This document shows positions 59,438 through 64,000 of a DNA stretch of 64,000 bases, piece by piece. The position numbers were made by a program, and so were the translations under genes. This DNA comes from Sphingomonas sp. OV641 (GTDB lineage: Bacteria > Pseudomonadota > Alphaproteobacteria > Sphingomonadales > Sphingomonadaceae), in the NCBI RefSeq assembly GCF_900109205.1, contig NZ_FNZB01000001.1:1984001-2048000 (forward strand). Direction: 5' to 3'. Numbering within the stretch: the stretch's first letter is position 1; the number at the start of each line of letters is the position of its first letter. The notes below the pieces were generated by a model, which worked only from the letters and a program-made list of their open reading frames with translations, was not told the DNA's origin and did no database searches.

Positions 59438-59462
59438 AACATTAGGGACGCAGACGAGTTCC
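59438..59462 (-). promoter_or_regulatory. Candidate EcfG promoter of the DUF4142 gene
   Basis: On the minus strand GGAAC (59462-59458), a 16-base spacer and TGTT (59441-59438) match GGAAC-N16/17-CGTT at 8 of 9 positions. The expected start point lies about 56 bases before the ATG. Confidence 0.55.
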
Positions 59463-59497
59463 GCTCAGCTTACAACAACTGATATAAATCAACTACT

Positions 59498-60100
59498 TTA
59501 CGGCGCATCGCCCGCCAGAATGCGATAGTCGATCGGCTTGAAGCTTCCGCCGTTGGACGAATAAGCGGAACAGGCCGTCAGGCCGATGACGAGGTCCATG
59601 GCCGCGCGGAACACGATCTTGTCGCCCGCCTTGCTGATCGGCGGCAGCACTCTAAGCTTCCCCGTTTCGCCATTCACCGGCACGTTCATGAAGCAGTTGA
59701 ACGCGCATGGGATCATGTCTTCGGTGATGCCGTAAGGCGCCAGCGCCTCGGCGAGGTTGCCGAAGCAGCCGCGGTGGAGCGGCTTGTCAGGATAGAAATG
59801 CCGGAACGTGTCATAGCTGCACGGCGTCAGCAGGAAATCGTGGCGGCCGACATCATCGGCGACGATTTCCAGCATGGCACGCGACCGGTTGGAATAAAGC
59901 GTGTGCCCGGTCGTGAGATAGATCGTCTCGGCGTAATCGAACGTGCGCCCCGAAGAGATCGCCTCTCCCATGTCATCGGCGTTGAAGGCCAGGAGGTCGG
60001 ACACCTGCACGCCTCTCGGATCGATCACCTCAAGCAGCGCGCCCTTCGGCAGCCGAAAGGCCGTGCCGCTACGCTCCGGGATACGGATCGCCTCAGTCAT
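59498..60100 (-). CDS. DUF1989 (urea carboxylase-associated family) protein
   Basis: A 200-residue protein of the DUF1989 family, which includes urea carboxylase-associated proteins UcaA1/UcaA2 (now seen as carboxyguanidine deiminase subunits). It has RTFDYAETIYLTTGHTLYSNRSRAML, TPCSYDTF and PCAFNCFMNVPVNGETGKL, with conserved Cys and His that may bind metal. The start at 60100 gives MTEAIRIPERSG; the frame to 60364 overlaps the GntA-like gene. The 8-base overlap with that gene implies one operon. Confidence 0.88.
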   Translation of the reverse strand: MTEAIRIPERSGTAFRLPKGALLEVIDPRGVQVSDLLAFNADDMGEAISSGRTFDYAETIYLTTGHTLYSNRSRAMLEIVADDVGRHDFLLTPCSYDTFRHFYPDKPLHRGCFGNLAEALAPYGITEDMIPCAFNCFMNVPVNGETGKLRVLPPISKAGDKIVFRAAMDLVIGLTACSAYSSNGGSFKPIDYRILAGDAP

Positions 60101-60800
60101 TCTGGCCGTGATAGTGGAAGGGGCAGGTCCAGGTCTCGTCCACGGCGCGGCCACTATATTGCCGTGCCTCGCTCGCCTCGCCGTGCCGGGCGAGCATCGG
60201 ATTACGCGTACCGGCAAGCGCCTCGTCGCGCACCAGGATCTTTTCGCGCATGCTCTCATACAGGCCGTCCGCACGCAGCCGTTCGAACTGGTCGTGCAGG
60301 TTGAAGACCAGCGCCGGCTTGGCGAAGCGGCGCGCCGGGCGGCTGGAATTGGGGTGCAGGCCAACGACGAAGAAGGCCTCGCCGCCGAAGCTCAGCGAAA
60401 AGTGCACATCCTGGGGATCGGGGCTGACGCGCGCGTCATATTCCTGGCCGCGCCACACGTCCTTGTCGGACAGCGATTGAATACGGGCCCACAGCGCCTT
60501 CTCGAACTCCGCCTCGCTCAGCGTGTCGGGGCCATTGAAGACCACGGCAAAGCTTCGATAGAGCGCCGGCTCCTCGCGATAGGCCTCGGCAAAGCGCATC
60601 AGACCGTCGTGAATGCGCAGGTCATCCCAGCCACTGTCGATGCGATTGCAGGCGAGGACGTTGAGCGTTCCCTTGGCCAAGGCGGCCTTGGCGCCGACGC
60701 AGGGGAAGAGGCGATCCTGGACATGATCCTGGAGCAGCCGCTCGAAGCGGTCCTGATCCTCATGGCGCCAGGGGAACAGGGGTGTCTGGGGCTGTGGCAT
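60093..60800 (-). CDS. YqcI/YcgG (GntA-type) putative heme-dependent N-oxygenase
   Basis: A 235-residue protein of the YqcI/YcgG family. Characterised relatives are the guanitoxin enzyme GntA and DcsA of D-cycloserine biosynthesis, both heme-dependent N-hydroxylases acting on arginine-type guanidines. Family blocks are FPCVGAKAALAKGTL, VVGLHPNSSRPARRFAKP, RNPMLARHGEASEARQYSGR and WTCPFHYHG (conserved Cys/His near the C-terminus). It is paired with DUF1989. The substrate is unknown; a guanidine compound is an inference. The start is 33 bases after an incomplete EcfG-like match. Confidence 0.85.
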   Translation of the reverse strand: MPQPQTPLFPWRHEDQDRFERLLQDHVQDRLFPCVGAKAALAKGTLNVLACNRIDSGWDDLRIHDGLMRFAEAYREEPALYRSFAVVFNGPDTLSEAEFEKALWARIQSLSDKDVWRGQEYDARVSPDPQDVHFSLSFGGEAFFVVGLHPNSSRPARRFAKPALVFNLHDQFERLRADGLYESMREKILVRDEALAGTRNPMLARHGEASEARQYSGRAVDETWTCPFHYHGQND

Positions 60801-60810
60801 GGGCCCGGTT

Positions 60811-60836
60811 TACGCGTGAGGGGTACGGTCCGTTCC
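60811..60836 (-). promoter_or_regulatory. Weak EcfG-like promoter before the GntA-type gene
   Basis: GGAAC (60836-60832), a 17-base spacer and CGTA (60814-60811) on the minus strand fit EcfG at 8 of 9 positions, but it would give an almost leaderless transcript. Treat it as tentative. Confidence 0.3.
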
Positions 60837-60903
60837 CGGGATTCAGTTTGATCTGCGTTAGATGCGCCCGTCTTCCGCGACCCTTCCCGCCCGCCTCAGG
60901 CGC

Positions 60904-61650
60904 TCAGCCGCGCAGCATCGCCTTCTTCAGTCGTGCATGGGCGGAAGACTTGATCTGGCAGACGCGCGCTGCGCCGACGCCAAGCACCGCGCCGATCTCC
61001 TCCAGGTTCAGTTCTTCGACGTGATACAATTGGATCACCATCTGCTCGCGCTCCGGCAATGCTGCGATCGCGGCGACCAGGCGGTCACGCATCTGCCCAT
61101 TGGCCAACTGGTCAAAGGCGCTCGGCTCGTCGCTGGCGAACCAGGGCTGATCGTCGGCATAGACCTCATCGATCGAGTCGAACCGCACCGCCTCCGCGGT
61201 GGCATAATCGGCGCGCAGCTTGTCGATGCTGATCTCAAGGTTCGCGGCGATCTCGCCTTCCGACGGGGCGCGGCCGAGCTCCCCGGTCAGCGCCTTGATC
61301 GCGCCCTGATAGGCCCGGCGACGCTTGATCGCGCCGCGGGTCATCGCGGCATGACGGCGCAGCTCGTCAATCATCGCGCCGCGCAGCCGCGTGGCAAGAT
61401 ATTGCTTGAGCGTCACCTGCCCGCGATCCTCAAACGACGCGGCGGCCTCGACCAGCGCCACCAGGCCGACCTGCACAAGATCCTCCACCTCCACCGCGGT
61501 CGAGACGCTGCCATGGACGTGCCACGCCAGCCGGCGCACCAGCGGCAGATGTTCACGCACCAGCGCCCCCTCGACGCGCGCGCGCTGGCGCGGCGAATAG
61601 GTCAGCGGCGTCGCGTCGGCGAAGGCGGCGCGCATCGGCATCGCGCTCAT
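60904..61650 (-). CDS. fliA: RNA polymerase sigma factor FliA (sigma-28)
   Basis: A 248-residue group 3 sigma factor that transcribes late flagellar genes. Region 2 is LVRRLAWHVHGSVSTAVEVEDLVQVGLVALVEA and LATRLRGAMIDELR; region 3 follows; region 4 is LPEREQMVIQLYHVEELNLEEIGAVLGVGAARVCQIKSSA. The start overlaps the flhA stop (ATGA). FliA-type promoters are visible before the flagellin and fliD genes in this window. Confidence 0.95.
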   Translation of the reverse strand: MSAMPMRAAFADATPLTYSPRQRARVEGALVREHLPLVRRLAWHVHGSVSTAVEVEDLVQVGLVALVEAAASFEDRGQVTLKQYLATRLRGAMIDELRRHAAMTRGAIKRRRAYQGAIKALTGELGRAPSEGEIAANLEISIDKLRADYATAEAVRFDSIDEVYADDQPWFASDEPSAFDQLANGQMRDRLVAAIAALPEREQMVIQLYHVEELNLEEIGAVLGVGAARVCQIKSSAHARLKKAMLRG

Positions 61651-63746
61651 GCCGCCACCGCCATCTGCGGCTGGCCCGCGCCAATTGCCGGATGCGTATC
61701 GTTTGCGCCGATCACGGCGACGACTTCGACGGCCTTGTCCTCGGGGACTTCAAAGAAGCTCATGACGGGGGTGTCCGGCAGACAGGTTTTGACCAATTTG
61801 CGGATCGCGACACGGATCGCGGGCTGAACGACGAGCGCGAAGGGCTTGGCCTCGGCGATCATCGGCTGGGCGGCGCGCTGCAGCGCATCGACGATGCGGC
61901 GGCCAAGTTCGGGTTCGACGACATGGCGACGCGACGGATCGGCGCGCATCGCCTGGCCGAGCAGCCCTTCCAGGCCACCCTCCAGCGTCATCACGCGCAG
62001 CGGCTCGCGCACGCCGCACAGTTTCTGGATGATGAGCGGCCCCAGTTCCGGGCGAATCAGCTCGACAATTTCCTCGGCATCTTGCGTGCGCTGCGCGACA
62101 ACAGCGATGGCAGACGCGATGCGGCGGAATTCCTTCAAGGTGATGCCTTCGTTCAGCAGCGACTTCAGCACACTGGTGAGCGTCGTCAGCGACAGCGGCA
62201 TGGGGCACAAGGATGCGACGAGCTGCGGGCTGCGCTCCTTCAGACCATCGAGCAGCGCCTGCACCTCGTCCGCGCCGAGCAGATCGGCCGAGTTCGCGCC
62301 TAACGCATGGTTCAGGTGCGTGGCGATCACGGTACCGCTGTCGACCACCAAATAACCAGCGCCCGTCGCCGCATCGGCGTCGCCCGGCGCGATCCAGGTC
62401 GCGTCGAGGCCGAAGGTCGGATCCTTCGCCTTCTTGCCCTGCAGTTCGCCGAAGCCGGTGCCGGTGTCGAGCGCCAGCATCTCGTCCGGCGACACCTGAT
62501 CCTCGCCGACGACCACGCCGCCGACCAGCAGGCGATAGGTGTAGGGGGCAAGGTTGATATCGTCGCGCACCTTCACCTGCGGCACGACGAAGCCGAGTTC
62601 CTTGGACAGCTGGCGCCGCACGCCGGTGATCCGGCCCATCAGCGGCGCGCCCTTGCGCTCATCGACCAGCGGCACAAGGCCATAGCCGATGTCGAGGTTG
62701 ACCATCATGCCGTCGGTCACTTCCTCCCACCCGATGCGCGACTGGTCGACCGGCTCGGGCGCAGCGACTTCCTCAACCGGCGCGGGGCGCTGTGCGATCT
62801 TGTTGAGCTTCCACGCGGCGAAGCCGGCGATGCCCGCGGCTGGCAGCAGCACCAGATGCGGCATGCCCGGCAGGATGCCGAGCAGGCCAAGGATGCCCGC
62901 TACCGGCGTCCAGGTGCGCGGGGAGCCGAACTGGCTGCCAATCTGGCCGGCGAGATCCTTTTCGCTCGACACGCGCGTCACGATTGCAGCGGCGGCGATG
63001 GAAAGCATCAGCGCCGGAAGCTGCGCGACCAGCGCGTCGCCGATCGCCAGCAGCGTATAGGTCTTGGCGGCGTCGGCGATCGACAGGCCGTGGCTTACCG
63101 GACCCAGGATCAGGCCGCCGACGATGTTCGCCGCCAGGATCAGGATCGCGGCGATCGCGTCGCCCTTCACGAACTTGGACGAACCATCCATCGAGCCGTA
63201 GAAATCGGCCTCGGTGGATACTTCGACGCGGCGCTTCTTGGCATCGTCGGGCGTGATGAGGCCGGCGTTCAGATCGGCGTCAATCGCCATCTGCTTGCCG
63301 GGCAGCGCATCGAGCGTGAAGCGCGCAGACACTTCGGACACGCGCCCCGCGCCTTTGGTCACCACGATCAGGTTGATGATCATCAGGATCGCGAAGACGA
63401 AGATGCCGACGATATAGTCGCCGCCGATCAGGAAGCTGCCGAACGCCTCGATCACATGGCCGGCCGCTGCCTCGCCCTCATGTCCATGGACCAGCACGAC
63501 GCGGGTCGACGCGACGTTGAGGCCAAGGCGGAACAGGGTCGTGAATAGGAGAACGGTTGGAAAGGACGAGAAGTCGAGCGGCTTTTGCGCGTTCAGCGCA
63601 ACCATCAGCACCGCGAGGCTGATCGCGATGTTGGCGACGAAGAACACGTCGAGCAGCGCCGCCGGGATCGGCACCACCATGACGAGCACGAGCAGCAGGA
63701 TCGCGGCGGGCAGCGCCGCCTGGCGCGAGTTGGCGAGCAGCTTCAT
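61647..63746 (-). CDS. flhA: Flagellar export gate protein FlhA
   Basis: A 699-residue export gate. The N-terminal half has about eight helices and the FHIPEP signature block FSSFPTVLLFTTLFRLGLNVASTRVVL. The cytoplasmic loop has KGAGRVSEVSARFTLDALPGKQMAIDADLNAG. The C-terminal cytoplasmic domain binds FliS-flagellin and other chaperones. No flhF or flhG lies between flhA and fliA, unlike the order in many gammaproteobacteria. Confidence 0.97.
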   Translation of the reverse strand: MKLLANSRQAALPAAILLLVLVMVVPIPAALLDVFFVANIAISLAVLMVALNAQKPLDFSSFPTVLLFTTLFRLGLNVASTRVVLVHGHEGEAAAGHVIEAFGSFLIGGDYIVGIFVFAILMIINLIVVTKGAGRVSEVSARFTLDALPGKQMAIDADLNAGLITPDDAKKRRVEVSTEADFYGSMDGSSKFVKGDAIAAILILAANIVGGLILGPVSHGLSIADAAKTYTLLAIGDALVAQLPALMLSIAAAAIVTRVSSEKDLAGQIGSQFGSPRTWTPVAGILGLLGILPGMPHLVLLPAAGIAGFAAWKLNKIAQRPAPVEEVAAPEPVDQSRIGWEEVTDGMMVNLDIGYGLVPLVDERKGAPLMGRITGVRRQLSKELGFVVPQVKVRDDINLAPYTYRLLVGGVVVGEDQVSPDEMLALDTGTGFGELQGKKAKDPTFGLDATWIAPGDADAATGAGYLVVDSGTVIATHLNHALGANSADLLGADEVQALLDGLKERSPQLVASLCPMPLSLTTLTSVLKSLLNEGITLKEFRRIASAIAVVAQRTQDAEEIVELIRPELGPLIIQKLCGVREPLRVMTLEGGLEGLLGQAMRADPSRRHVVEPELGRRIVDALQRAAQPMIAEAKPFALVVQPAIRVAIRKLVKTCLPDTPVMSFFEVPEDKAVEVVAVIGANDTHPAIGAGQPQMAVAA

Positions 63747-63750
63747 GCGA

Positions 63751-64000
63751 TCAGGCCCCCATGCTCGCGAGCATCATATAGGCGAGCCGCGCATTGTCTG
63801 GAGAGGGGCGCAGCAGGTTGGCGGTCTGCACTCGTGCGGCGGGCGTGTCGCGCCCCATGGCGGCGCTTGCCCAATTCATCGCATCGGCCGCGGACTGGTT
63901 CGCGCCGGTGATGACGGTGGCACCCTCCATGTCGAGCATCTGTGCGGCAAATTGCAGACGCGGCAAATCGTTGCCGGCATTGCCGGTGCTGCCGGCAGCG
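63751..64000 (-). CDS. Unrecognised protein, C-terminal fragment (runs off the window)
   Basis: The frame is open to the window edge and ends 5 bases before the flhA start. The visible 82 residues read AAGSTGNAGNDLPRLQFAAQ, then MLDMEGATVITGANQSAADA and a helical end ARLAYMMLASMGA. Spacing suggests co-transcription with flhA and fliA, so a flagellar role is likely, but I recognise no family. Confidence 0.6.
   Translation of the reverse strand, partial: AAGSTGNAGNDLPRLQFAAQMLDMEGATVITGANQSAADAMNWASAAMGRDTPAARVQTANLLRPSPDNARLAYMMLASMGA

Noticed and set aside
59498..60364. Longer DUF1989 frame starting at 60364
   Set aside because: The first 88 residues are Arg/Ala/Pro shadow of the GntA-type gene in another frame; the family begins at MTEAIRIPERSG.

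Overview
The window is high-GC DNA from an alphaproteobacterium, most likely a sphingomonad (Sphingomonas or a close relative). Evidence: the gene neighbourhoods helicase/S4/fdxA/carD and ctaB-ctaG-coxC-DUF983-surf1-thrC, long antisense shadow frames typical of strongly biased codon use, dispersed CGTCAT-CCCGC palindromes, and a large flagellar cluster led by a sigma-54 activator. I found no tRNA, rRNA, CRISPR array or transposase.

Positions 1-24 kb are mostly housekeeping: end of an ABC exporter, GNAT enzyme, RecQ, a DUF442 phosphatase-like/sulfurtransferase protein, ATP-dependent DNA ligase, metallophosphoesterase, Dps, a TMEM165/GDT1 membrane protein, ribosomal protein L33, three tandem GIN-domain (DUF2807) envelope proteins with a shared upstream palindrome, CarD, ferredoxin FdxA, an S4 protein, an SUV3-like helicase, an M23 peptidase, an HI0933-family flavoprotein, release factor 3, threonine synthase and the assembly half of a cytochrome c oxidase operon (SURF1, DUF983, CoxC, CtaG, a 46-aa membrane protein, CtaB). 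The coxB/coxA genes that usually precede ctaB are not here; palindromic repeats and a nitroreductase gene lie there instead.

Positions 25-41.6 kb hold a possible catabolic island (nitroreductase, two paralogous N-acyl-D-amino-acid-deacylase-like amidohydrolases flanking a BKACE enzyme), then exodeoxyribonuclease III, QueA, a CopA-CopB copper pair, a TlpA-like lipoprotein whose start codon overlaps that of argH on the other strand, and a coupled chain argH-lptM-lysA-siroheme synthase-like-CorA joined mostly by GTGA overlaps.

Positions 41.6-64 kb form a flagellar block on the minus strand: a sigma-54 activator, then fliE-F-G-H-I-J-K-L-M-N-O-P-Q-R-flhB, then fliD-fliS behind a sigma-28-like promoter. 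A divergent flagellin gene follows with its own sigma-28-like promoter and a 20-bp-period direct repeat upstream. Next come a DUF4142 protein, a two-gene cassette (DUF1989 plus a YqcI/YcgG/GntA-type putative heme N-oxygenase), then fliA and flhA. General-stress (EcfG-type) promoter matches precede dps and the DUF4142 gene. The least explained parts are the GIN triplet with its operator, the BKACE/amidohydrolase block, the GntA-DUF1989 cassette and the structured intergenic region between fdxA and carD.
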